A stretch of DNA of 64,000 nt from Rhodobacterales bacterium. Its GTDB lineage: Bacteria; Pseudomonadota; Alphaproteobacteria; Rhodobacterales; Rhodobacteraceae. Made by a program: the position numbers and the translations under genes. Shown here in pieces: positions 36,001 through 43,943 of this stretch. The notes under the pieces were generated by a model that worked only from the letters and a program-made list of their open reading frames with translations, was not told the DNA's origin and ran no database searches. Location of the stretch: assembly GCA_021155205.1 (NCBI GenBank), contig JAJNPS010000015.1, positions 62,001 to 126,000 on the forward strand. The letters are read 5' to 3'. Every line of letters begins with the position of its first letter. Positions within the stretch are counted from its first letter, which is position 1.

Positions 36001-36993
36001 CCCTTCGGATTTCGGCACAAGTTCCGCCTGGGCGCGGTTCAGACCGCCCGACCGCCAGATCTGCCCGACCCCCTCATACACGTTCTGCTCTACCTTCGGT
36101 GCAATGGTGCATTCGCCGCAGCGCAGATCCGATCCGAACCACGACACCACCAGCGAGACCGAACCACACTCCGGCAATTCCTCCGCCAGATGGTCCAGCG
36201 AGGTGGCAAAGTCCGTCTTGCCGGATGCCGAATGCACATTGGCGCTCCGGCTGATCCCGCGGCCAAGGTTGTAATGGACCCGCGTCGTTGCCAGCCCGTA
36301 TTCGCCGGTCCCGGGCACCAGGGCCACCGCACGGACCGCGGCCGCGATGTCTGACGGTTCGGAATCCAGCGCACTTTTGGCGCGCCGCAACACTTCAAAG
36401 GTGAACTGCGGCACACGATTGCCATAGGGCGAAAGATCAAGATCCTCGATCACCACATAGGCGATACCGCGATAGGCCGGGGCCATCCCCGCGCCTTCAA
36501 CGGCCGAGATTTTCGGATCGGCAAGCTGATCTTCGGTTCCGGGATAGATGCGCAGGTTGAGACTAGTCGCCGAAACCTCTGCGCCGTCGGCCCAGATGCG
36601 CCCGACCCGCGTGATTTCGCCTTCGCACAGCGCGATGCCAAGACTGATCGAATAGCTGAACTGGACGCTCGACGGCTGGGGCGCACCCTTGCCCCCGCCG
36701 GATCGCCTGCGGTTTTCCTGAAACTGCGTCGCCCAGATGATCTGGCCCGCGACGCGCATGCGTCCCCAGACCTGTGCGATGGCAGCACCCTCGCCTGCGC
36801 TCGTCAGGCGCAGGCGGTCGACACGACCAACCTCGACGGCGTCCGACCCCGCCCCCATCAGGCGCTGGTCGATCACCCGCCCCAACGTGGCCCCGATGGC
36901 CCGGCCGATCACCGCGCCGGACAGGCCGATGACCGTTCCGCCGAACCCGGCCCCGATCGCAGCACCGGCTGCAGACAGCAATAGTGTCGCCAT
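33097..36993 (-). CDS. GTA g15: large tail-tip (host specificity) protein with TIM-barrel domain
   Basis: 1298-residue baseplate/tail-tip protein of the gene transfer agent, equivalent to R. capsulatus GTA gp15. The N-terminus is Gly/Ala-rich and hydrophobic (LLLSAAGAAIGAGFGG). About residues 400-760 form a glycoside hydrolase-like TIM barrel (LHYAHLCAAAGGVDAFCIGSEM, IDFVGIDNYLPVADW, FRDKDLKSWWS). The C-terminal half resembles phage tail fibronectin/receptor-contact domains. In GTA particles this protein forms the end of the tail spike and touches the recipient cell envelope. It starts 1 bp after g14. Confidence 0.93.
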   Translation of the reverse strand: MATLLLSAAGAAIGAGFGGTVIGLSGAVIGRAIGATLGRVIDQRLMGAGSDAVEVGRVDRLRLTSAGEGAAIAQVWGRMRVAGQIIWATQFQENRRRSGGGKGAPQPSSVQFSYSISLGIALCEGEITRVGRIWADGAEVSATSLNLRIYPGTEDQLADPKISAVEGAGMAPAYRGIAYVVIEDLDLSPYGNRVPQFTFEVLRRAKSALDSEPSDIAAAVRAVALVPGTGEYGLATTRVHYNLGRGISRSANVHSASGKTDFATSLDHLAEELPECGSVSLVVSWFGSDLRCGECTIAPKVEQNVYEGVGQIWRSGGLNRAQAELVPKSEGRSIYGGTPSDASVIEAIAALRARGQEVMFYPFILMDQLEGSGLPDPYLPGQEQPALPWRGRITVSIAPGRAGTPDRTAAAASEVAAFFGTATAGDFVVSGSQISYIGAPGFGYRRFILHYAHLCAAAGGVDAFCIGSEMRGLTQIRGALDSFPAVVALRQLAADVRGILGAATKISYAADWTEYFGYQTDGNVYFHLDPLWADANIDFVGIDNYLPVADWRDGEDHADAGFVTIHNLAYLGANIAGGEGFDWYYDSPEGRAAQRRLPITDGAHGEPWVFRDKDLKSWWSNLHHERQGATRSALPTDWVPGSKPIRFTEYGCAAVDKGGNEPNKFVDLKSSESALPRYSNGRRDDLMQMQYYRAFAQHFADEANNPVSVLYGGPMVDMAHAHAWAWDARPFPEFPTLAETWSDGPNYTRGHWLNGRVSNQSLEAVVAEICSRSGMEILDARKLYGVVRGYLQSETGTARSVLQPLMLAYGFDALERDGKLRFEMRSGRAVSTLARDRLALASDLDGTFETTRTPEVEIAGRVRLGFVEAEGSYEIRQAEAIFPDEVSLGVSQSEMPLVLTTTEAQATVERWLSEARVARDTARFALPKSRLDLGAGDVVRVERALYRIDRVEQGDAQLVEAVRVEPGVYRISDGAEERILPRQFYAPVPVYPVFLDLPLLTGSEVAHAPHLAVTANPWPGTVAVWSSSEDAGYEVNRTVAAPSVIGVTQSPLAAAPPGVLDRGAPLRIKTTGGSLSASTLDGVLNGANVMAIGDGSADNWEVFQFVEAEIVAPDTYEVSLRLRGQVGTDGIMPPVWPTGSEVVLLDRTPQQIDLPLSARGLARYYRVGVAGRGFADPTVVTRVEAFEGIGLRPYPVAHLRAIRLPAGDLDVAWIRRTRIDGDSWLSPEVPLGEDSEAYAVRVRVGTTIVAETTVAAPFWTYSAAQQATNGATVPFRIEVAQVSDRFGPGPFRSLDILA

Positions 36994-37437
36994 TCATCCG
37001 GCTCCTTCTGGAAAGGCAAATCGCGCAACCACCCGCCGCGCCCAGGGCCGTGAAAACGGGCTTTCGACCACCGCATGGCCCGAATAGGCATGGACAAAGG
37101 CAGCGTCCGCGCCGATGCGCGACTGGATGCCAAGGTGCTTGGCAACAAAGTCGTCGCGCATCCTGAACAAGAGGACATCGCCGGGCGCCGGGTCCTGCAG
37201 CGGCTTGCGGCGCAGCCATTGCTCTGCCGCCGTCGCCAGCACCTCATGCGCGGCAGCCTCATCCCAGTCGGCCGTATAGGATGGCACCGACATTGGCTCC
37301 GGCCCCAACACCGCCCGCCAGATACCTCGCAGCAATCCCAGGCAATCCGTTCCGGCACCCTTCACGCTTGCCTGATGCACATAAGGTGTTCCGATCCAGC
37401 TTGCCGCCTCGGCCACAACCCGATCCGCCAGCGTCAT
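36994..37437 (-). CDS. GTA g14: NlpC/P60 family cell-wall peptidase
   Basis: 147-residue peptidase of the tail, equivalent to GTA gp14. NlpC/P60 active-site features are Cys32 in GAGTDCLGLLRGI and a His in VHAYSGHAVVE. It would cut peptidoglycan of the recipient during DNA delivery. It overlaps g13 by ATGA and abuts g15. Confidence 0.92.
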   Translation of the reverse strand: MTLADRVVAEAASWIGTPYVHQASVKGAGTDCLGLLRGIWRAVLGPEPMSVPSYTADWDEAAAHEVLATAAEQWLRRKPLQDPAPGDVLLFRMRDDFVAKHLGIQSRIGADAAFVHAYSGHAVVESPFSRPWARRVVARFAFPEGAG

Positions 37438-38345
37438 GACCCAAACCCGGGAACACCTGTCGGGGCGAACAGGCTCTGTCCCTGCTGCGTGCGCGCCGCA
37501 CTTGGATACGAGGTCAGCCAGTCTTCGCCGGGAATATGCGGAAAGCCGCGAAAGTTCATGAAGTTCGCGAATTTAACCCGGCAGGTCTCGGCCAACTTGT
37601 CGCAGCCCGCATCCAGCCGGATCTGATCCCCAACCTGTACCTCCGGCCCGATCGCCTGCCACAACTCGATCTCGCGCCCGGCGCCGACGGTCCGGTCGTT
37701 CTTGATCAGGCCCACCGACCCGACCGCCAAGCCGGATGTCACGACCAGCCTGCCACGCTCGAACCAGCGCTCATCGAACCCGCCGAACACCGCAAATCGA
37801 AAGATCGTACGATCCTGGACCGTCTCGACGGCGCGCGCGGCAAAGTAGCCCGGCTGCGTCAGATCAAACCGGCATTGCCCATCCCCAAGCACGGCAGAAC
37901 ACCCGCGCTGGTATACCCGGCCCTGCGGCTGGTTCAGCGCCTCGGTCAAACCGCGCAATTCGGCGCGGAATGCCCCTGCTGCTCTGGTGACTTCGCCTAG
38001 GGTGCCGCGAAATTGCTCTACCCGCTCGTCCGTGTTGGCCCAGTTCACCAGCCACGCCCGCACTTCGGCGGCGTCAAAGCGCCCCGCCAGCAGGTCGTCC
38101 TCGCTGACTGACGCATCGGACAGGGCACCGACCGCTTCGGTATTGTCCACCGCAAGGCCGGTCGTCTGCTGCAAGGCCCGCGCCGTCAACCCGGACTCCG
38201 CACGGAACGTCGCGCCGTCGAAACTCAGGTCACGGTCGTGATCGGTGAACCCCAGACGCACGCCGTCCCGCCGCGTGACCAGCCAGGCCCTGCAGACCGT
38301 GGTCTGCCCACCCGCCAGATGCTGATACAACCCCTCCGCACTCAC
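37434..38345 (-). CDS. GTA g13: DUF2163 tail hub protein
   Basis: 303-residue protein of the DUF2163/phage BR0599 type, equivalent to GTA gp13, a hub component below the distal tail protein. Visible family parts are the N-terminal ARAWLVTRRDGVRLGFTDHD and the Cys-rich C-terminal domain (RYQRGCSAVLGDGQCRFDL and DAGCDKLAETCRVKF), which probably binds an iron-sulfur cluster or metal in the GTA family. Overlaps g12 and g14 by 4 bp each. Confidence 0.9.
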   Translation of the reverse strand: MSAEGLYQHLAGGQTTVCRAWLVTRRDGVRLGFTDHDRDLSFDGATFRAESGLTARALQQTTGLAVDNTEAVGALSDASVSEDDLLAGRFDAAEVRAWLVNWANTDERVEQFRGTLGEVTRAAGAFRAELRGLTEALNQPQGRVYQRGCSAVLGDGQCRFDLTQPGYFAARAVETVQDRTIFRFAVFGGFDERWFERGRLVVTSGLAVGSVGLIKNDRTVGAGREIELWQAIGPEVQVGDQIRLDAGCDKLAETCRVKFANFMNFRGFPHIPGEDWLTSYPSAARTQQGQSLFAPTGVPGFGS

Positions 38346-38986
38346 AGCCGCACCTCCAGGATCGGCACATTCGGCACGTCCCCTGCCTGGAACGACGCCG
38401 CCGAGGTCTGGATGCCGTCGGTGTCGAACCGCACCGGAACATCGAATTCAAAGCCGGCCGTCACCCGCGCACCGACGCCAGGAGCCACGGTCAGCGCAAT
38501 CAGCCCGGTCGTGACATCGACCCCAAACTCGATGCTCTCGATCTTGGGATCGCCCGCCACCGCGACCCGGACGGTTCCCGCAACCGGCTTTGCAATCGGG
38601 CGCTCGTAGCTCTGCAGACCCGACACATAGGTCTTGCGCAACTGAAACACCTTGGTCGCGCCATCCCCGATCCCGATCAGCTGATCCTCCGGCCCCGGAA
38701 ATTTCGATGCAGGACAGGATTTGTAATCCGACCAGTCCTTCCAGCGAAATCCATAGATCTGGCCGCGCCGCGCCTCGAAGAACGCGATCAGCGTCTCGAT
38801 ATCCTCCAGGCTCCGCAGCCCAAGCCCCGCGTCATAGCGCCGCCGCGAATGCACCCAGGGGCTGTTGCGCTCTTCGTGGCCATTGGCCAGCGTGACGATT
38901 TCGCTGCGCCGCTCAGGGCCGCCGACGGACCCAAAGCTGAGATTGGCCGGAAACCGGATGTCGTGGAAATTCATGGGTTTGCTCAC
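38342..38986 (-). CDS. GTA g12: DUF2460 distal tail protein
   Basis: 214-residue protein of the DUF2460 family, equivalent to GTA gp12, which forms the distal tail ring. Characteristic stretches are FHDIRFPANLSFGSVGGP, RRRYDAGLGLRSLED, and FEARRGQIYGFRWKDWSDYK. It overlaps g11 and g13 by ATGA. Nothing unusual. Confidence 0.92.
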   Translation of the reverse strand: MSKPMNFHDIRFPANLSFGSVGGPERRSEIVTLANGHEERNSPWVHSRRRYDAGLGLRSLEDIETLIAFFEARRGQIYGFRWKDWSDYKSCPASKFPGPEDQLIGIGDGATKVFQLRKTYVSGLQSYERPIAKPVAGTVRVAVAGDPKIESIEFGVDVTTGLIALTVAPGVGARVTAGFEFDVPVRFDTDGIQTSAASFQAGDVPNVPILEVRL

Positions 38987-39636
38987 TTGTTTCTTTGGCC
39001 GCGTGCCAGCGCCCGGCTGACCTGTGCGGCTACCTGCCCCTGGCTGCGCTGAAAGCTCTGTGCATCGGGGGTCGTGACGTTCATCACCACCTGGATCGGC
39101 CGGCCGCCGCCACCCCCCGCCTGTACCCCCAGCCGCCCGTCCGCGCCGCGCGTCAGGGGCATGATAGCCTCCGGTCCGGCCTCACCCATAAGCCCGCGCC
39201 CGCCCCGCATCGGAAACTGGACGGGCGAGGACACGATGCCGCCATTGGCGAACGGCACCACGCGCCCCTGCGAAAACGCCCCGCCCCTCTCGAACGGCAT
39301 CAACCCGTTCATCGCCCCCGAAATCCCTTGCGCCAACAAGCCGCCCAGCGCGCCGGTCACGGGCTTGATCGCGATCCCGTAGACAGTGTCGATGATGCTC
39401 TGGCCAACCGTCTTCAGCGCATCGCTCAGCTTCATGCCGTCAAAGGCCAGCCCGTCAAACGCGCGACGCAACCCGCCCGAGATTCCCGCCGACAGTGTGC
39501 CAACCTCACGCCCGGTAAAGGCGACCGTATCGCGCATCCGTGCCAACTCGCCGTCAAAGCTTGCGACCATCTGACCTGAACTCGCCAGCGTCACCTCCAG
39601 CGACCGCAGTTGCGCCTGCATGTCCTCGATGTCCAT
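38983..39636 (-). CDS. GTA g11: tail tape measure protein
   Basis: About 217 residues, equivalent to the short GTA tape measure protein gp11, which sets the length of the short-tailed GTA tube. Features are an N-terminal coiled-coil-like part (MQAQLRSLEVTLASSGQMV), a hydrophobic Gly/Ala segment (VTGALGGLLAQGISGAMNGL) and a Gly-rich C-terminus. ATG 39636 is chosen; a GTG nine bases upstream is possible. It overlaps the 3' end of g10.1 by about 80 bp, which is more than elsewhere in the cluster. Confidence 0.88.
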   Translation of the reverse strand: MDIEDMQAQLRSLEVTLASSGQMVASFDGELARMRDTVAFTGREVGTLSAGISGGLRRAFDGLAFDGMKLSDALKTVGQSIIDTVYGIAIKPVTGALGGLLAQGISGAMNGLMPFERGGAFSQGRVVPFANGGIVSSPVQFPMRGGRGLMGEAGPEAIMPLTRGADGRLGVQAGGGGGRPIQVVMNVTTPDAQSFQRSQGQVAAQVSRALARGQRNK

Positions 39637-39838
39637 CGCGACCACCTCGTGTTGTGTCAGGGAAAGCCTCGGCCAGTTCGTCCAGCCGCGACCGCGTGAG
39701 GTGCGGCATCATCAGGTCGGCGCCCAGCATGATCCGCAACTCAACCGGGGTGAGGCGCCAGAACACCTCGGGCGCAAGCCCCAGGCCATGCAATCCGGCC
39801 CGCACAAGCCCTGCCCAGTCGATCCGTCTCGGGGTCAC
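39554..39838 (-). CDS. GTA g10.1: rcc01693-type small phage tail assembly protein
   Basis: 94-residue protein whose first about 60 residues fit the small GTA protein coded between gp10 and gp11 (IDWAGLVRAGLHGLGLAPEVFWRLTPVELRIMLG). The family is usually about 65 residues; here an extra 30-residue Gly/Arg-rich tail overlaps the start of g11. In tailed phages this position is that of the tail assembly chaperones, so a chaperone role is plausible. Overlaps g10 by ATGA. Confidence 0.82.
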   Translation of the reverse strand: MTPRRIDWAGLVRAGLHGLGLAPEVFWRLTPVELRIMLGADLMMPHLTRSRLDELAEAFPDTTRGGRDGHRGHAGATAVAGGDAGEFRSDGRKL

Positions 39839-40167
39839 GGCTCACCCGGCAGCGCGAAGGCCCGCGCCAACAATTCTGCCGCCGCGCGCGCTGCCGCAAT
39901 CGGCCCGCCCCCGATCTCCACCGTCAGAAGATCGCTTGGCGAACCCTGCCAGCCGCCGCCCCGCAGTCCCGCGATGATCAGCGCCAGCACATCGCGCGTC
40001 GAGAACCGCCGTTCCTCGAACCGCTCCACCAGTTCGACCAGCGATCCGGTGCCCAGCGTTGCCTCCAGTTCCGCCAGCACGCCCAAGGTCAGCTTGGCGA
40101 CATGCGGCTTGCCATCGAGCAGGATCGTCACTTCGCCGGCCCAGGGATTGCTCATGCCTGCGCTCAC
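39835..40167 (-). CDS. GTA g10: gene transfer agent family protein (tail assembly chaperone-like)
   Basis: 110-residue protein matching the GTA gp10 family (WAGEVTILLDGKPHVAKLTL, LAELEATLGTGSLVELVERF). GTG 40167 overlaps the g9 stop in GTGA; ATG 40155 is an alternative start giving 106 residues. Placed between the tail tube and the tape measure genes, as are tail assembly chaperones in siphophages. Confidence 0.88.
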   Translation of the reverse strand: MSAGMSNPWAGEVTILLDGKPHVAKLTLGVLAELEATLGTGSLVELVERFEERRFSTRDVLALIIAGLRGGGWQGSPSDLLTVEIGGGPIAAARAAAELLARAFALPGEP

Positions 40168-40577
40168 AACGCGGTAAAGGTCAGCGCCCCGGCCGAGGCA
40201 AGCGTCATCTCGTAGGTCGCCTCGCCGTTATAGCTGCCGGCATACTCGATGGCCGTGAGCTGGAATGCGCCCTCGACGATGCCAAAGCTCGGGATGATGA
40301 CCTGAAAGTCCGGCACTTCGCCGTCAAAGAACACCTGTCTTGCCCGCGCATCCGTCGCGGCATCGCGAAAGACTCCCGACCCGCTGATCGAGGCCGACTT
40401 AACACCAGCCCCCGCAAGCAGTTCGCGCCATCCGCCCTGGCTTTCCAGACTGGTGACATCCACCGTCTCGGCGTTGAAACTGATCCGCGTGGCGCGCAGC
40501 CCCGCGATTGTCTGAAACGTGCCGTCACCAATCATGTCAAGCTTGACCAGCATATCCTTGCCGCTTTGAACAGCCAT
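40164..40577 (-). CDS. GTA g9: major tail (tube) protein, TP901-1 type
   Basis: 137-residue tail tube protein, equivalent to GTA gp9. The start AVQSGKDMLVKLDMIGDGTF and the middle FNAETVDVTSLESQGGWREL are typical of TP901-1-like major tail proteins, which stack as hexamer rings. An 80-bp gap containing a 7-bp hairpin separates it from g8; elsewhere genes overlap. Confidence 0.93.
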   Translation of the reverse strand: MAVQSGKDMLVKLDMIGDGTFQTIAGLRATRISFNAETVDVTSLESQGGWRELLAGAGVKSASISGSGVFRDAATDARARQVFFDGEVPDFQVIIPSFGIVEGAFQLTAIEYAGSYNGEATYEMTLASAGALTFTAL

Positions 40578-40601
40578 CGCTTATCTCCGATCTTTGCAAC
40601 T

Positions 40602-40625
40602 TCAGGCCAGATTTCTGCGGCCTGA
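40602..40625 (-). promoter_or_regulatory. Hairpin between g8 and g9
   Basis: TCAGGCC (40602-40608) and GGCCTGA (40619-40625) form a perfect 7-bp stem with a 10-nt loop in the gap before the major tail gene. It could set mRNA stability or expression level of g9. Speculative. Confidence 0.35.
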
Positions 40626-40657
40626 GGGGAATGAATTGTCCGATTTGTTCAACGACG

Positions 40658-41056
40658 CTAAAGTTCCAGCCGCGCCACAAAGATCAGGTCGATCCGCCTG
40701 ACCTCGCCCTCGTCGATCCGCACGGCCCGCGCTCGCTGGAACAGCAAATGAACAAGCCGCCCCCGCGCCAGAACCAGCGTAGCCCCGACCAGGGCATCTG
40801 AAACCGCGACAGCAACCGACTTTGCCGCCTGAAACCCCGATCCATCCGAGATGACGGAAACGACAAACCGATGTTCGGCGCCGGGCCCACTCTTGTCCGA
40901 CGCATCGCGAACCTCTTCCGGTCCGATCAGGACAAACGTCCCCGCCCCGGCGCCGGGCGGAAGGGCATCATGGATGGGAATGCCAGCCAGCGGCACCGCC
41001 GCTGTCAGGCGCTGGTATATCGCCGCCTGCAACGCGGCCGCACCTGCGTAACTCAT
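40658..41056 (-). CDS. GTA g8: DUF3168 tail terminator protein
   Basis: 132-residue DUF3168 protein, equivalent to GTA gp8, which closes the top of the tail tube. The family start SYAGAAALQAAIYQRLTAAV and IHDALPPG are visible. Overlaps g7 by ATGA. Confidence 0.92.
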   Translation of the reverse strand: MSYAGAAALQAAIYQRLTAAVPLAGIPIHDALPPGAGAGTFVLIGPEEVRDASDKSGPGAEHRFVVSVISDGSGFQAAKSVAVAVSDALVGATLVLARGRLVHLLFQRARAVRIDEGEVRRIDLIFVARLEL

Positions 41057-41391
41057 GCGGGTTCCTCCTCGCGGGCAAAGCAGGTCAGATAGCGCGCGTC
41101 GTCGTCCCGCTCAGTCACGGCCAGGATACGGAAAACCCGGCTCCCCTCTCGCAGACGCTGTTCCGGCACAGGACGAGACGGCGCACCAAATGGGGCGGCG
41201 CGCACGGTGATCCTATAGGACACCGTCGACAGCGTCACATCTTCACCCGCTCTATCGCGACCCGTCCCCGGCAGCACTTCGGCCCACAGCGTTCCCAGGA
41301 CCGTCCAGGACTTGCCATAGCCCCCCGCGCCGTCCGGTACCGTCACCGGCCCTTCCAGCGTCAGGGTGCGCGTCAGCTCAGGCAGCTTCAT
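41053..41391 (-). CDS. GTA g7: head-tail adaptor (stopper) protein
   Basis: 112 residues from ATG 41391 (MKLPELTRTLTLEG). Belongs to the phage head-tail joining/stopper proteins, equivalent to GTA gp7, with the Gly-rich GPVTVPDGAGGYGKSWTVLG typical of the group. A longer in-frame start upstream lies inside g6 and is not favoured. Overlaps g6 and g8 by 4 bp. Confidence 0.9.
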   Translation of the reverse strand: MKLPELTRTLTLEGPVTVPDGAGGYGKSWTVLGTLWAEVLPGTGRDRAGEDVTLSTVSYRITVRAAPFGAPSRPVPEQRLREGSRVFRILAVTERDDDARYLTCFAREEEPA

Positions 41392-41987
41392 GATGCCCCC
41401 CCGCCCAGCACGCGGACCGTGCGCCACCGGTCGATCAGCGTCAGCACCGCCATCGGAAGGCCCGCCTCGCGAATGCCGCCGTCATGCCGATGCTCATAGT
41501 ATTCGGCGGCCAGCAGCAGGACCGCCTGCCCCAGATCGGCTGGAACCTCCGCCCAGGCCGTACCGAACCCGGCGTCAAAGACCAGTTCGACGCGGCCCTC
41601 GCTCGGGACCACCGGCAGGGCGCCGCCAAATCCCGCCACTTTCGGCCGATGCGTATCGGGCACCAGCCGATAGACCGACGAAGCTACCAGCGTCGTACCG
41701 CCCAGCCCGTCGTAGACCGTCAGGCTGACAAGTTGCGTCACCGGCGCGATCGGGAGGGCCTGCTCGTGCGCCTGACGCCAGCCTTCCAGCCTCCACAGGA
41801 AACGCCGTGCGATCAACGCCTTGCCAATCCGGCTCTCGATGGTGGCCAGTGCAGCGCGCAGGTAGCTTTCGATCAGCGCGTCCTGCAGTGTGTCGTCAGC
41901 AAAGCCCGTTCCCAGACGCAGATGGTCCTTCAACGCCTGGATTGGCAGCGCCACCGCGGGAATGGTTGTCTGCTCGATCAGTATCAT
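41388..41987 (-). CDS. GTA g6: head-tail connector protein
   Basis: 199 residues from ATG 41987 (MILIEQTTIPAVAL). Matches the phage gp6-like connector / GTA gp6 family (LKDHLRLGTGFADDTLQDAL, EYYEHRHDGG). It forms the ring between the portal and the stopper. Preceded by a 153-bp gap with strong inverted repeats, the longest gap in the structural operon. Confidence 0.9.
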   Translation of the reverse strand: MILIEQTTIPAVALPIQALKDHLRLGTGFADDTLQDALIESYLRAALATIESRIGKALIARRFLWRLEGWRQAHEQALPIAPVTQLVSLTVYDGLGGTTLVASSVYRLVPDTHRPKVAGFGGALPVVPSEGRVELVFDAGFGTAWAEVPADLGQAVLLLAAEYYEHRHDGGIREAGLPMAVLTLIDRWRTVRVLGGGAS

Positions 41988-42026
41988 CTCAACGCTCCGA
42001 TCCTTTGAGAACTCCCTGCCTTGGCA

Positions 42027-42123
42027 AAATGGACGCGCGCCCCATGCCGCTCGGACGGGGGGAGCAACTAGACGGCACGGTTTTCCGGCACGCGTCCATT
42101 TCCCGGCCCCCTTAGGGGACCGG
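42027..42123 (-). promoter_or_regulatory. Two strong stem structures between capsid (g5) and connector (g6) genes
   Basis: Right after g5 a 9-bp stem with a 3-nt loop is formed by CCGGCCCCC (42103-42111) and GGGGACCGG (42115-42123), with one G-T pair. Further on, AAATGGACGCG (42027-42037) and CGCGTCCATTT (42091-42101) are perfect 11-bp inverted repeats enclosing 53 nt. No T-run follows, so they look like mRNA-stabilising or attenuating structures that favour capsid over downstream genes; this is inferred. Confidence 0.5.
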
Positions 42124-42140
42124 ATCGGCAAAAGCGGATG

Positions 42141-43337
42141 TCAGGTGGTCGCGAACTTCAAAAGTTTGATCGCCGCATAGTCCGTCACGTCCCCGCCGAC
42201 GCGCTTGTTGGCAAAGAACAACACGTTCGGCTTGGCCGAGAACGGATCGCGCAGGATGCGGATGTCGGGACGTTCGGCAATCGTGTAACCGGCGGCAAAG
42301 TCACCGAACGCAATTGCATAGGCGTTCGCCGCAATATCCGGCATGTCCTCGCTGATCAGGACCGGATAGCCCATCAGGCGTGCGGGTTCTCCCGCCTGCA
42401 GGCTGTCACCCCACATGAAGCGGCCATCCGCATCCTTCATCTTGCGCACCGCGCCTGCAGTCTTGGAGTTCATCACGAACGTCGCATTGGCGCGGTAATC
42501 GGCGGACAGCGCATAGACCAGGTTGACGATGGTATCGGCCGCATTGGTTGCCGGGAAATCCGCCGCCGCACCCGTGGGCACATAGCCGATATTGCCCCAG
42601 GTCCAGGTCGTGTTCGCTACCTTGGTCGGCAACAGGAACCCCTTCGGCTTGTCCACGCCGTCACCGTTCACGAACGCCGCAGCTTCGGCACGGATGAACC
42701 TGTTTGCGATCTTGCCCGACAGCCAGCCTTCGACGTCAAAGGCGCTGTCATCCAGCAGCCGCTGGCTGGCCTTGGGCATCGCCGACAATTCGTGCAGCTT
42801 GATCGAGATGCGCTCGATGATCGGCGTTGCGGTTTCCGCCGTCGCTGCCGCTTCCGTGGCCCAGCCCGACCCGACTTCAGAGCGGTCGACCAGCACGTCA
42901 TAACTCGTCGCATCCACGTTCACGACGTTGGAGATCGCCCGCAGCGACGAGGTCGAAACCAGCATCGAGCGGATCGTTTCGGCGGTCTGGGGATCAACCA
43001 GATAGCCGCCATCGGCAGCCACTGCGGTCGACATGGCCTTGCCGTCCAGCACCAGCCCCCGCAGCCCGTCATCATCGCCTGACCGCAGATAGGCGTTGAA
43101 TGCCTTCTTGTGCGGCACCTCGGTCTCGGCATGCGCCGAAAGGGTCGGGCGCCCATAGGTGGTCATCTTCCGGTCCAGCATGGTCAAACGCTCTTCTTGT
43201 TGTTGCAAGGATGTCTTCACGTCGGCTTGAAAGCCATTCAGTTCTTTCAGAAATCCGGACATGGCGGCCTTCGCCTCCAGCGCCGGATCAAGGGGCAGGG
43301 ACGATGCGTCCGCCCCCCGAGATTTCGTCTCGGTCAT
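42141..43337 (-). CDS. GTA g5: major capsid protein, HK97 fold
   Basis: 398-residue major capsid protein, the same length as GTA gp5. The first about 100 residues hold a coiled coil (LKELNGFQADVKTSLQQQEE) that acts as a scaffold and is normally removed by the g4 protease. The HK97-fold part starts around AYLRSGDDDGLRGL and contains GGYLVDPQTAETI and the C-terminal FAAGYTIAERPDIRIL. ATG 43337 (MTETKSRG) is preferred over a start ten codons earlier. Confidence 0.96.
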   Translation of the reverse strand: MTETKSRGADASSLPLDPALEAKAAMSGFLKELNGFQADVKTSLQQQEERLTMLDRKMTTYGRPTLSAHAETEVPHKKAFNAYLRSGDDDGLRGLVLDGKAMSTAVAADGGYLVDPQTAETIRSMLVSTSSLRAISNVVNVDATSYDVLVDRSEVGSGWATEAAATAETATPIIERISIKLHELSAMPKASQRLLDDSAFDVEGWLSGKIANRFIRAEAAAFVNGDGVDKPKGFLLPTKVANTTWTWGNIGYVPTGAAADFPATNAADTIVNLVYALSADYRANATFVMNSKTAGAVRKMKDADGRFMWGDSLQAGEPARLMGYPVLISEDMPDIAANAYAIAFGDFAAGYTIAERPDIRILRDPFSAKPNVLFFANKRVGGDVTDYAAIKLLKFATT

Positions 43338-43379
43338 CGCGTGGTTTCCTTCTGGGTTGGTCGTCAAAAGGCCGCGGGA

Positions 43380-43937
43380 CTACCGGTCGGCCAGGCTCCG
43401 GCGGGCACTGTCAAACATCGCCGCCAAATCGTTCCAGGTGGCGTCCAGGGCGTCGGATTTCGCCGCCACCCGCGCCTCGGCCAGCATCGGGAACGTCACC
43501 AGCGACACTTCCCACAGATCCAGCTCCGACAACACACGCTGGCCCTTGCCGTCGCGTTCGGCCTGCACGGTACGATAGCCGATCGACAGCCCGTCAATCG
43601 CCCCCGCCGCCAGCAGCGCCGCCGCCTCGCGCCCCTTTTCGACCTCGGTCAGGATACGCCCCTTGACCCAGAGGCCCGTCGCATCCTCGCGGACCTCGTC
43701 CCAGACGCCGATCGGCTGCGCCGGGTCATGCTGCCACAGCATCTTGACCCGCCGCCCCGCCGCACCCAGTGCCTTCAGGCTGGCCGCATAGGCGCCGGAT
43801 CGCACCACATCGCCGCCCTGATCGCGCCGCCCGAACAGGCTCGCATACCCCTCGACCCTGGTGCCATCATGCACCACCAGCCCCGCCTCGGGCCGGTGGA
43901 ACTTGCGTTCCGGCGCGCCCCAGTCATCTCGATCCAT
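43380..43937 (-). CDS. GTA g4: HK97-family prohead protease
   Basis: 185-residue serine protease that matures the capsid, equivalent to GTA gp4. Family features are VEGYASLFGRRDQGGDVV, MLWQHDPAQPIG (catalytic His) and AIDGLSIGYR (catalytic Ser). It is followed after 42 bp by g5, its substrate. Confidence 0.94.
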   Translation of the reverse strand: MDRDDWGAPERKFHRPEAGLVVHDGTRVEGYASLFGRRDQGGDVVRSGAYAASLKALGAAGRRVKMLWQHDPAQPIGVWDEVREDATGLWVKGRILTEVEKGREAAALLAAGAIDGLSIGYRTVQAERDGKGQRVLSELDLWEVSLVTFPMLAEARVAAKSDALDATWNDLAAMFDSARRSLADR

Positions 43938-43943
43938 GATGTT

